Shown here one piece after another: positions 15,930 through 24,500 of a DNA stretch of 41,440 bases. Made by a program: the position numbers and the translations under genes. The notes beneath the pieces are model-generated. The model was not told the DNA's origin, made no database searches, and saw only the letters and a program-made list of their open reading frames with translations. The stretch's first letter is position 1. Each line of letters opens with the position of its first letter. The DNA is from Haladaptatiplasma sp964454575 (GTDB taxonomy: Archaea; Thermoplasmatota; Thermoplasmata; Halarchaeoplasmatales; Halarchaeoplasmataceae), in contig CAYVTG010000006.1 of the NCBI GenBank assembly GCA_964454575.1, positions 1 through 41,440 on the forward strand. Reading direction: 5' to 3'.

Positions 15930-17876
15930 ATGTTCGAGCTCAAACACCGGGACGGAATGGCCCGGATCGGTGAATTCACCACCGGACACGGTACTTTGGA
16001 AACACCCAACATAATGCCGGTGATCAATCCCAATGTTAAACTCATAACTCCAAAAGAATTGAAAGAAAAATTCGGCTCTCAGGTTTTGATTACCAATTCA
16101 TACGTCATATTCAAAAGCCCGGATCTTCGAGAACGAGCCCTCGATTCCGGACTACATAAACTACTCGATTTCGACGGCACGGTCATGACGGACTCCGGCA
16201 CCTTCCAGGCCCACGTTTACGGCGATATCGACGTAGAGCCTGATTCCATACTCGACTTCCAGATGCAGATGGGTTCCGACGTATCCACGATACTAGATAT
16301 GTTCACCGAGCCCACCGACGGCCGTCAGATAGTAGAAAAAAAAGTGAATATGACCGTGGAAAGGGCCCGGCAGGCAGTGGATAGATACGGCGAAAGCGGT
16401 CGACACATCGCACTACCCATCCAAGGAGGCGTGTTCCCGGACCTCAGAGAAGACTGTGCCAGACAGCTGTCTGAGCTGGAGGGAAGTTTCTACCCCATCG
16501 GCGGAGTGGTGCCATTACTGGAGAATTATCGTTATAAAGACCTTGTAGACATCATACTTGCTTCCAAACGCGGTCTAGGCCCGGCAGGCCCGATACACCT
16601 TTTCGGTGCCGGACATCCCATGGTCTATCCGCTGGCAGTTCTGCTCGGCTGCGACCTCTTCGACTCCAGCTCATACGCAAAGTACGCCCGCCGTGGAGAC
16701 ATGATGTACCCGGACGGAACACGAAGGATAACAAACATCCAACACCTCGGATGTCTTTGTCCCGTGTGCCAGTCACATACAGCCCATGAACTTCGTGAGC
16801 TGGAAAACGAAGAGCGTGTAAAAAAGATCGCCGAACATAATCTATGGGTAAGCTACAATGAGATCGAACGTATCAAACAAGCGATCATGGAAGGATCTCT
16901 GTGGGAACTTGTGGAGACCCGGGCAAGGGTCCATCCCTACATACTAGATGCACTCCGAGGGCTCTCCAAAGGATGGAAGACCATGGATATATACGAACCC
17001 CGAAGCCGCAGAGGCGCCCTGTTCTATACTGGAGCCAGTACTCTCCACAGACCGGTGGTAGAACGTTTATGCAATTGGATACTCGAAAGCTACGAGCCGC
17101 CTGTGGAAGGCCCCACCGTGCTCTTCGACGTTCCACCGGATAAAAAACCGTATCACCGTTACCTGACCAACGAATTGAACATGCTGCTTCCTGAATACCC
17201 GGTGAATCTCATGATATCCACACCATTCGGACCTGTACCTCTGGAGATGGACGAAGTCTATCCCGTGGCGCAGTCAATATTCCCACATAAAGGAACGCAC
17301 GGATATCACGACATAGGCGGGGCGACCGATATGATACAATGGGATGGAGAGGAAACCCTGGGATCTCTGAGCAAAGGGAGTGGAATGGAACTGCATGAGA
17401 TGAAGGTCCGAACGGTTTCAGATTACCAGTTCTCCTCAGGAGCCGGTAACGTACTTACCGACGGCGTACTTGAATTCAACACCAATCGTATGGGCAGCAT
17501 CAAGAACGTCATACTGGACGGAGACCATGTTTTATCCATGCGTCACTATGACGGTCTATTCACACTCAAACCCGACGGCGCCGTTCGCCTACACAAGGAA
17601 CTAGCCCCACCATTATCACGGGTAAAAGTCACCGACGACAGTGCCACTTACAATCGTGAGGGCAAGAACGTCTTCGCCGGATTCATAATAGATGCATGGG
17701 ATCATATACTACCAGGAGATGAAGTTTTGATAGTAGATAAAGACGATTCACTGGTGGCCATAGCTAGAAGTACGATGAACTCTATCGAGATGGACCACTT
17801 CAAAAAAGGTATCGCCGCAAGAACTAGGGACGGTTTTTCATCTCATAGGAAATTTAACCATCAAGACGAGATATGA
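15930..17876 (+). CDS. tgtA: Archaeosine tRNA-guanine(15) transglycosylase TgtA with PUA domain
   Basis: Exchanges G15 of tRNA for preQ0, the first step to archaeosine. The 648-residue protein has the catalytic TIM-barrel: MTDSGTFQ with Asp88, the nucleophile Asp245 in CDLFDSSSY, and a zinc site starting CLCPVC (275-280). A C-terminal region follows, ending in a PUA domain (DHVLSMRHYDGLFTLKPDGA to GDEVLIVDKDDSLVAIARS). This is the full-length euryarchaeal form. The protein normally ends shortly after the GIAxxxRxG segment; here thirteen more residues, FSSHRKFNHQDEI, are encoded by the first copy of an intergenic repeat and the stop codon lies inside it. The start is seven bases after the desulfurase stop. 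Confidence 0.96.
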   Translation: MFELKHRDGMARIGEFTTGHGTLETPNIMPVINPNVKLITPKELKEKFGSQVLITNSYVIFKSPDLRERALDSGLHKLLDFDGTVMTDSGTFQAHVYGDIDVEPDSILDFQMQMGSDVSTILDMFTEPTDGRQIVEKKVNMTVERARQAVDRYGESGRHIALPIQGGVFPDLREDCARQLSELEGSFYPIGGVVPLLENYRYKDLVDIILASKRGLGPAGPIHLFGAGHPMVYPLAVLLGCDLFDSSSYAKYARRGDMMYPDGTRRITNIQHLGCLCPVCQSHTAHELRELENEERVKKIAEHNLWVSYNEIERIKQAIMEGSLWELVETRARVHPYILDALRGLSKGWKTMDIYEPRSRRGALFYTGASTLHRPVVERLCNWILESYEPPVEGPTVLFDVPPDKKPYHRYLTNELNMLLPEYPVNLMISTPFGPVPLEMDEVYPVAQSIFPHKGTHGYHDIGGATDMIQWDGEETLGSLSKGSGMELHEMKVRTVSDYQFSSGAGNVLTDGVLEFNTNRMGSIKNVILDGDHVLSMRHYDGLFTLKPDGAVRLHKELAPPLSRVKVTDDSATYNREGKNVFAGFIIDAWDHILPGDEVLIVDKDDSLVAIARSTMNSIEMDHFKKGIAARTRDGFSSHRKFNHQDEI

Positions 17877-17913
17877 GATAAAACCCTTTCACAAAACCAA
17901 AGGTTTTCTTTGG

Positions 17914-18049
17914 TCTTTCATTCCTCGCTATGCTCGTGATGAAAAATAAGCAGAATCTCTGATTGTGCGGCATTTTTCATCTCATAGGAAATTTAACCAT
18001 CAAGACGAGATATGAGATAAAAATAAGCAGAATCTCTGATTGTGCGGCA
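17914..18049. repeat. 136-base tandem duplication, copy 1 (B-C-A-C)
   Basis: First copy of a 136-base unit that is repeated immediately at 18050-18185. I compared the two copies base by base and found no difference, which points to recent duplication or to correction by recombination. Confidence 0.95.
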
Positions 18050-18185
18050 TCTTTCATTCCTCGCTATGCTCGTGATGAAAAATAAGCAGAATCTCTGATT
18101 GTGCGGCATTTTTCATCTCATAGGAAATTTAACCATCAAGACGAGATATGAGATAAAAATAAGCAGAATCTCTGATTGTGCGGCA
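18050..18185. repeat. 136-base tandem duplication, copy 2 (B-C-A-C)
   Basis: Second, identical copy of the unit at 17914-18049. It is followed directly by a run of six T and then, nine bases later, by the stop codon of the minus-strand zinc-ribbon gene. Confidence 0.95.
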
Positions 18186-18191
18186 TTTTTT
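18157..18191. terminator. Element C as a bidirectional hairpin terminator (last of four copies)
   Basis: On the plus strand the stem GCAGAATC/GATTGTGC is followed by GGCA and six T. On the minus strand the same stem is followed by TTATTTTT. This is the layout of an intrinsic terminator in both directions, suitable between convergent genes. Copies 1 and 3 have T-rich sequence on both sides too; copy 2 is followed by TCTTTC on the plus strand. Confidence 0.5.
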
Positions 18192-18194
18192 ACT

Positions 18195-18710
18195 CTAGTC
18201 TTCTTCGCCGCCAACTATCTCTATGAGGGACGAATCGATCCTACCGTTCTTTTTTTCGCTATCCTCTGGTTTGTAATCCGCCGACCTCTTCACCGCACTC
18301 CAGAATGTGGCTCCACACTTTTTGCATTCTGTATCATGCTGATCCACCGGAGCATGGCATATGGGACATTCAAATTCCCTCTCAGTCACCACAAAGGTTT
18401 CACTACACTCCGGACATTCTTCGTCGTGTGTAGATACGCCGGTACCGCAAACCGGACACGAATATACTTCATCCTGGAATTCGGCACCACATTCTAGGCA
18501 CACCGGTGTTTTAGCGTCCACGTGGGCACCGCATCTGGGACACTCGAAATCAGGTCGTCTTTGGCCTTCACTCCCTTTTTTATGCTTCTTTTTCTTACCC
18601 GTCCAGTTATACCTGTACAGCAGGAAAAATATAGTTATCAGTAACCCTATGATGATAACCAAGAGAGGTATAACATTGGCTTGGGCAAACTGAGACGGTA
18701 TGAGAAACAT
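18195..18710 (-). CDS. Membrane-anchored protein with three tandem zinc ribbons
   Basis: About 171 residues with one hydrophobic helix (about residues 14-33, LLVIIIGLLITIFFLLYRY), a basic linker (GKKKKHKKGS), and three double-CxxC zinc-ribbon units: FECPRCGAHVD..CLECGAEF, YSCPVCGTGVS..CPECSETF and FECPICHAPVD..CKKCGATF. A charged tail follows. The N terminus is short, so the zinc ribbons most likely face the cytoplasm. The ATG at 18710 lies 27 bases from the centre of a TATA-like box (18733-18742), arguing for a leaderless start; a TTG one codon upstream is less likely. It is divergent from rli1. Function is unknown; this type of domain often binds proteins or nucleic acids. Confidence 0.85.
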   Translation of the reverse strand: MFLIPSQFAQANVIPLLVIIIGLLITIFFLLYRYNWTGKKKKHKKGSEGQRRPDFECPRCGAHVDAKTPVCLECGAEFQDEVYSCPVCGTGVSTHDEECPECSETFVVTEREFECPICHAPVDQHDTECKKCGATFWSAVKRSADYKPEDSEKKNGRIDSSLIEIVGGEED

Positions 18711-18732
18711 CAATAGATTGATTTTCTGGAAG

Positions 18733-18742
18733 GTATTTAAAC
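18733..18742 (-). promoter_or_regulatory. TATA-like box of the zinc-ribbon gene
   Basis: On the minus strand GTTTAAATAC is centred about 27 bases before the ATG at 18710, placing the transcript start at the start codon. Confidence 0.5.
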
Positions 18743-18770
18743 CTTATCGTTTTCTATCTTCCATCAACCT

Positions 18771-18778
18771 CATATATC
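18771..18778 (+). promoter_or_regulatory. TATA-like box of rli1
   Basis: CATATATC is centred 26 bases before the ATG at 18800. There is no Shine-Dalgarno-like sequence in between, so the messenger is probably leaderless. Confidence 0.5.
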
Positions 18779-18799
18779 ACTACATATTATGGGCATAAA

Positions 18800-20560
18800 A
18801 TGAGAATAGCAGTTGTACTTGAAGATCGATGTCGTTACGACAGATGCAACTACGAGTGCATAAAGTACTGTCCGAAGGTAAGAACGGGGGACGAAACTAT
18901 AGTCAAGACAGAGGACGGCGTACGGATATCCGAATCACTCTGTGCCGGCTGTGGTATCTGCGTGATCAAGTGTCCCTTCGATGCCATCAAGATAATAAAC
19001 CTAGCCGAAGAACTCGAAAGCGAATTGGTTCATCAGTTCAGCGAAAATTCCTTCCGCATATATAGACTCCCCATACCCCAATCCGGAAGCGTAGTCGGTC
19101 TTCTCGGAGCCAACGGAATAGGTAAAACGACGGCTATACGTATCATGTCCGGAGAGATAATCCCCAACTTGGGAGCCTACGAGAAGGATCCTTCTTGGGA
19201 AGCTGTACTGGAACACTTTTCCGGTACTGCCATGGTCAATTACTTTCAAAAACTTGCAGACGACGATCTATCCACCTCCGTTAAACCCCAGTACGTAGAC
19301 AAGATACCCGCACACTATCGGGGCAAGGTAGAGGATCTTTTGGCAAGGGTTGGCGATGATTACATGGGTTGGGTGGAAAAGCTGGAGATCGAGAACACCC
19401 TCGACGCCCCTATCACCAACCTCTCCGGAGGCGAACTCCAAAGGGTCGCTATCGCCGCTGCATCCACCAAAGAAGCGGATGTATACTTCTATGACGAACC
19501 TTCATCTTATCTGGACATAAAGCAGAGATTGAACGTAGCCAAGGTTATCAAGGAACAGAGCAAAGAAAGCCAAGTGATGGTGATAGAACACGACCTTGCC
19601 GTTCTGGACATACTTGCCGATGTTGTTCATCTACTCTACGGCTCGGTGGGTGCATACGGTGTTGTCACACAAGTAAGGGGCATACGCAGGGGGATCAACA
19701 GTTTCCTCAGCGGATACCTGGACGAAGAGAATATACGTTTCAGAACCACAGAGATAGAATTCGAAAAACATGCACCCAACAAATATTGGCATACCGAACC
19801 GCTGATAGAATACGGCAGATTGGTGAAGGAATGGGACAACTTCAAGCTGGAGACCGAGCCCGGAATAGTCCCAAGAGGCGAAGTCGTTGGTATAGTCGGG
19901 CCCAATGCAACCGGCAAAACCACCTTCGTGAAGATGTTAGCCGGAGTCATCGAACCGACAGAAGGCAAGATAGAATCTAATATCTCGGTCAGTTACAAAC
20001 CGCAGTACATCAAACCGGAGTACAAAGGGCGTGTCATGGACCTTTACCATACACAGATATATGACATATTCGAGAGCAACCTATTCCAGTCTGAGATAGT
20101 GAAACCATTGGAACTAGAACCCTTGTACGAAAGAGAATTATCTAACCTAAGCGGCGGTGAACTTCAGCGAGTAATCACCGCTCTTGCTCTGGGTAGAGAT
20201 GCCGAATTATATCTGATAGACGAACCAAGTGCATACCTGGACTCCAACACACGCATGGAGACCGCCCGGGCCATCAGAAGGTTTATGGAAAAAACGCAGA
20301 AGGCCGGCCTTATCGTTGACCACGACGTTTACTTCATCGACTATGTATCGGATATGATCATGAATTTCACCGGAACACCCGGAGTCAACGGCAAAGGATT
20401 CGGTCCTTACGAGATGCGGGAAGGCATGAACAGTTTCCTCAAAGAAGTCGGTATCACGTTTAGAAGAGATCAAGATACAAACAGACCTAGAGTTAACAAG
20501 ATAGATTCCAGATTGGACCGTCAGCAAAAGGAGCAGGGCGAATTTTACTATACCGGCTAA
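18800..20560 (+). CDS. rli1: Ribosome recycling factor ABCE1/Rli1
   Basis: Twin-ATPase that splits ribosomes after termination together with aRF1/Pelota. The 586-residue protein opens with the two [4Fe-4S] sites (CRYDRCNYECIKYCPK, and CAGCGICVIKCPF at 48-60), then ABC domain 1 with Walker A GANGIGKT (103-110), signature NLSGGELQRVAIA and Walker B VYFYDEPSSYLD. A hinge follows, then ABC domain 2 with Walker A GPNATGKTT, signature NLSGGELQRVITA and LYLIDEPSAYLD, and a C-terminal hinge piece ending near IDSRLDRQQKEQGEFYYTG. All expected motifs are intact and the length is normal. It overlaps convergent scpA by four bases. Confidence 0.98.
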   Translation: MRIAVVLEDRCRYDRCNYECIKYCPKVRTGDETIVKTEDGVRISESLCAGCGICVIKCPFDAIKIINLAEELESELVHQFSENSFRIYRLPIPQSGSVVGLLGANGIGKTTAIRIMSGEIIPNLGAYEKDPSWEAVLEHFSGTAMVNYFQKLADDDLSTSVKPQYVDKIPAHYRGKVEDLLARVGDDYMGWVEKLEIENTLDAPITNLSGGELQRVAIAAASTKEADVYFYDEPSSYLDIKQRLNVAKVIKEQSKESQVMVIEHDLAVLDILADVVHLLYGSVGAYGVVTQVRGIRRGINSFLSGYLDEENIRFRTTEIEFEKHAPNKYWHTEPLIEYGRLVKEWDNFKLETEPGIVPRGEVVGIVGPNATGKTTFVKMLAGVIEPTEGKIESNISVSYKPQYIKPEYKGRVMDLYHTQIYDIFESNLFQSEIVKPLELEPLYERELSNLSGGELQRVITALALGRDAELYLIDEPSAYLDSNTRMETARAIRRFMEKTQKAGLIVDHDVYFIDYVSDMIMNFTGTPGVNGKGFGPYEMREGMNSFLKEVGITFRRDQDTNRPRVNKIDSRLDRQQKEQGEFYYTG

Positions 20561-21537
20561 ACAGTCACTATATTTTCGATAATCTTTGCCTGTGGATCGG
20601 CATCGACCTTTGGTCTTTCACTCTCAGGAGTCAGATTCTCCAGCATTATCTGTCCCAATGGAAAATTCTTCTGACCGACCTTTATCTTACCATCTCTATG
20701 TAGGAACAATATGGATATAAATGCAGTTATAAGATCATTCAATCTATCGTTATGTATCATACCGAATTCCAAACTCTTCTGCTGATACCAGCATATACGC
20801 TCCCATATGATCGCGATATCGTGCTGTAAGTCTTCCTTATGAGCCGTAGCATCGTAATTGTTCTTTCGTTCTTTCTCCGCTTGTTTTCTCTCTTCGGAAC
20901 GCTCTTCACGCAGCCGCTCCATCTTCTCCCTGTGTAGAGCCTCGTTCTTAGCCTCTTCGAAGGCGTCCACCAGATTGATAAGACTCACCGGTTTACGGTC
21001 CTGTCTGCGTACAACCCGCTCTATAGGGGGAGAACCGCTTAGTAATTCGTCCTCGAAATCGATATCTTCGGGTTCGTCGTACATCTCATAATCGAATATA
21101 TCCCACTGGCAGACAAAATCGTCTTCGGGACACTCTTCTTCCTCCTTCGTAGCCGCAGTATCGAGCACCTCTTCGCACTGCATCCTAAGAATGGACCAAG
21201 CCATCCTGACGATCTGACCTGCCACGATAAAATTGAAGGAATCTCCGTTTTTCGTCCTTTCCAGATATAAGTTAGTGAACGATACCAGGTCTATCTCCCA
21301 CGGATCCATCATCTCGTCGATGACCAGTTTAAATATAGACGCTATGGCACACTCGAAGGGATCGTCTGATATATGATAGGTTCCCTTTTCACCTATATCT
21401 TCTACCATCTGGATATAATCGTTTATCCGGTCTCCGTTGCGCTCATGATCCAGCAGCGATTTGTGGAATACGAGGTGATTAACGACTCTTTCCTCCACAT
21501 CTGTTTCGAACATAGGCTTTTGTAATTCTGCAACCAT
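20557..21537 (-). CDS. scpA: Segregation and condensation protein A (ScpA kleisin)
   Basis: Kleisin subunit that bridges the two SMC heads in the prokaryotic condensin. The 326-residue protein has the N-terminal kleisin region ending in DPWEIDLVSFTNLYLERT, followed by FIVAGQIVRMAWSILRMQCEEVL, which binds the SMC neck; an acidic linker; a long charged helical stretch (EEAKNEALHREKMERLREERSEERK); and a C-terminal winged-helix-like part with LNDLITAFISILFLHRDGKIKVGQ. It starts three bases after smc ends, so smc and scpA are one transcription unit. No scpB gene is adjacent. Confidence 0.93.
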   Translation of the reverse strand: MVAELQKPMFETDVEERVVNHLVFHKSLLDHERNGDRINDYIQMVEDIGEKGTYHISDDPFECAIASIFKLVIDEMMDPWEIDLVSFTNLYLERTKNGDSFNFIVAGQIVRMAWSILRMQCEEVLDTAATKEEEECPEDDFVCQWDIFDYEMYDEPEDIDFEDELLSGSPPIERVVRRQDRKPVSLINLVDAFEEAKNEALHREKMERLREERSEERKQAEKERKNNYDATAHKEDLQHDIAIIWERICWYQQKSLEFGMIHNDRLNDLITAFISILFLHRDGKIKVGQKNFPLGQIMLENLTPESERPKVDADPQAKIIENIVTV

Positions 21538-21540
21538 GGT

Positions 21541-24500
21541 TCAGGCCTCCGTCTCAAGTTTGCTCATCCCAGACAGTTCGGGCAGGTCGGATTCTTCCTC
21601 CGTACCGCCGAGGTCCACCATCATGATTATCTCCGAGAGTCCCTTGTTGCTTATGGTCACACCGATTATATGATCAGATTTCTTCAGAGTCACCTTTCTC
21701 AAAGATACCTGTATGAACTGTGCCTCCTTGGAATTGCCCTTTATCATCGTTGCTACCTTCTCCGCATTGACGGCATCAAGGTTCTGATCGATCTCGTCAA
21801 GCAGGTAGAAAGGAGATGGATCGTACTTCTGGATGGCGAATATGAACGCCATGGAAACCAGTCCTTTTTCACCGCCGGACAGTGCTTGTATACGGTGCAC
21901 TTTCTTTCCCGGTGGTCTCGCCTTTATTATCAATCCACCTTCGAAGGGTGAATCAGGATTCTCCAGCTCGATGTGCGCTTCTCCACCGCCGGAGAGTTCC
22001 TTGTAAACGGTGATGAAGTTTTCGTTTATCTCGTTCTTTACTTTCATCAACCCGATCTTCTTCTTTTCATCGAGTTCTTCTATGAGTTTGTTGAGTTCGT
22101 CGTGCCTCTCGACCAGGGCGGTGTATTCCTTCTGGAGCTTCTCTTTACGTTCTTTCTTCTCTTCGTGGTCGTCGATGGCCCTCAGGTTGACGGCACCAAG
22201 CCCTTCCATCTTCTCTTCACTCCTACGGATGGTGTTCTTTAGCTCTTTCATAGACGGAAGTTCTTCATCACTGTAATCGATATCTTCTCCCGTCTCTTCC
22301 ATCATCTCTTCGAGATCGTCGTGATATTGTTGGAGATTGTCTTTCTTACCCCTGATGAACACTTTCTTCGCTTCGAATTCGGAATCCAAGTTATTTATCT
22401 TGCTTTTTACTTCCATGATCTCTTGGGACATCTCGTCACGCTTGGTACGCAGCTCTTCCAGCTCGCCGTCCATCGAAGATAATTTCTTCTTAAGCACTTC
22501 CAAATCCTTGGAGTTTTCCTCCCTGCCGATGTTCTTCTTCTTTATCTGAGATCCGGCGCTGGATATGGAATCCTTCAACTCCTCGCGCTTTGTTTTTAAC
22601 TCTTCGATATCTCCCTTTAGGCGTTTCTTCTGCTCTTCGTTCAACTTTATATCGGCAGTCAACTCATTGATATTCTTATCCAACGAAAGCTCCTTGTCCA
22701 TGAGCTCGCTCAGACTGCGTGAAAGCCCCTCCGGAGATATCTTTTTTATCTCCTCGGAAACCTTGGTTCTCTTCTCCTTGAGCCCCTCTATCTCTTTCTC
22801 CAGATGGTCGATGGACTCGTCGGATCGGTCTATCTTTTTCTGTACCTCTCCGATCTCAGCTTTCTTCTTTTTCAGTGAAGCCTCTCTTTTTCCGATCTTT
22901 TCTTTTTGCCTTTTTATCTCGGCTTCCAAGGTGGGTATCTTTTGAGAGCTATCACCTTCTGACTGTACTTCCATCAATTCGTTTTCAACGGCTTCGGCTG
23001 CTTTTTCTGCAGCTTTGATATCCTTCAATACCTTTTCGAGATTTTCTCTGGTCTTCTTGAGCTCTAAACCCACTCTCTCCAACTTACCTCTGTCGGGCAT
23101 CTGGAAGCTGAGCATATTCTTGCTCAATGTACCGCCTACCATGGCGCCGCTCCTTTCTATATTATCTCCATCCATGGTTACCATGCGGACTCCGCCCATT
23201 AGCTTCCTGGCACTGTCGATGTCCTTCATGACGACGGTATCTTGGAAAACATACCAGAACACGTTTTCATAATCCTCATCGTAGTTAACAAGATCAAGGG
23301 CGAATCCTACGGATGCATCATCCTGGACCGCCCTGAGAGCCTTTCCCCTCGGTCTACCGGGCATCATCTTGTTGAGTGGTAAGAAACTGGCTCTTCCGGC
23401 TTTCTTTTTCTTCAGTATCTTGATGGCGTCGGCTGCAACTTCATCGTTTTGTACGACTATGGACTGCATCCTACCTCCGGCGGCCACCTGTAGTGCGGTC
23501 TCGTATTCTTTCTTTACATCCGCTATCTCCGCTACCGTGCCGTGAACACCGGTTAGCTCGCCGGTATCTCTGGCCTGCAGTATGGTCTCCACCGCTCGAT
23601 TGTAGCCCTTTTTAACGGACCTTGCAGCCTTTTCCTCAGCATTCAGCTGGCTGTACTCCGTCTGCAGTCGTGTGAGTGCTTCTTCCAATTCTTTTTTCTG
23701 TTTACGTAGTCTGTTCACCTTCTGTCTATTATCGTAAAATTCCTTTTTCAACCCTTCCAGATTTTTTCCTTTACTGGAAGATTCCTTTTTTATCTCTTTA
23801 AGTGTCCATTCGAGGTCCTTCTTCTCCATCTTCAGGGTCTCGATGTCCTCTTCTATCTCCGCCAGATCTTCCTTGAGTCGCTTGAGTTTGTCAGTTGAAC
23901 GATCGTTCTCCACTTGCTGGTTGGATAGTGAATCGGTCTTTTTATTCAATTCGTTATGTACCCGTACACCTTTCTTTCTCAATTCGGTGATCCTTCCGTC
24001 GGAAGCGGACTGTTTATCCTTTATCTCTTTTATGTCGCTACGTACTCCCTCTATCTCCTTCTCCAATCTGTTCTTCTCTTCCGATGCATCGGTGAGTTCA
24101 CTGCTTACATCCTCAAGTTCTTTGGTTTTGACCTTGATATCCTCTTTATGGAATTCTCTGTTTTCTTTGTAAACCCGTATCTTCTCTTCCAGATCCTCTA
24201 CGTTGTCTTCTGCACGTCCCATCTCCAACATCAAGGCGTTGATCTTTTCCTGCAGCTCTTTACTCTTCTCTCCACCACGTCTGTTCAATTCTTCATCAAG
24301 TTCTTTGATATCTTTTTCAAGAGTTTCCAAAGTTTCGTATGCTTCTTTTTTAAGTCCCTCTATCTCTTTGCATCTTTCCTGGTTCTCTTCGATATCTTTC
24401 TGAGTTTTGCAAACGTCCCTTTCTATACCGATCTTAGTTTTCCAGGCCTTCATCTTCTTGGCTTCGTTGACCCTGTCGGACAATTCTTTGTATTTCAGCG

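Larger units (their letters stand above)
17834..18185. repeat. Intergenic array of three interspersed hairpin elements (A, B, C)
   Basis: This region fills the gap between convergent tgtA and the zinc-ribbon gene. Element A (50 bases) occurs at 17834-17883, 17973-18022 and 18109-18158. Element B (about 31 bases) occurs at 17914-17944 and 18050-18080. Element C (29 bases) occurs at 17944-17972, 18021-18049, 18080-18108 and 18157-18185. The order is A, a 30-base spacer, then B-C-A-C twice. Element A has arms ATCTCATA/TATGAGAT, element B has TTTCAT/ATGAAA, and element C has GCAGAATC-TCT-GATTGTGC with one mismatch. The spacer also folds (CCAAAG-GTTTT-CTTTGG). I see no gene in the array. Confidence 0.95.

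Noticed and set aside
17944..18185. CRISPR-like array: four 29-base copies of element C with 48- and 30-base intervals
   Set aside because: The intervals are not unique; they are copies of elements A and B, and no cas genes are near. It is a mosaic repeat, not a CRISPR.
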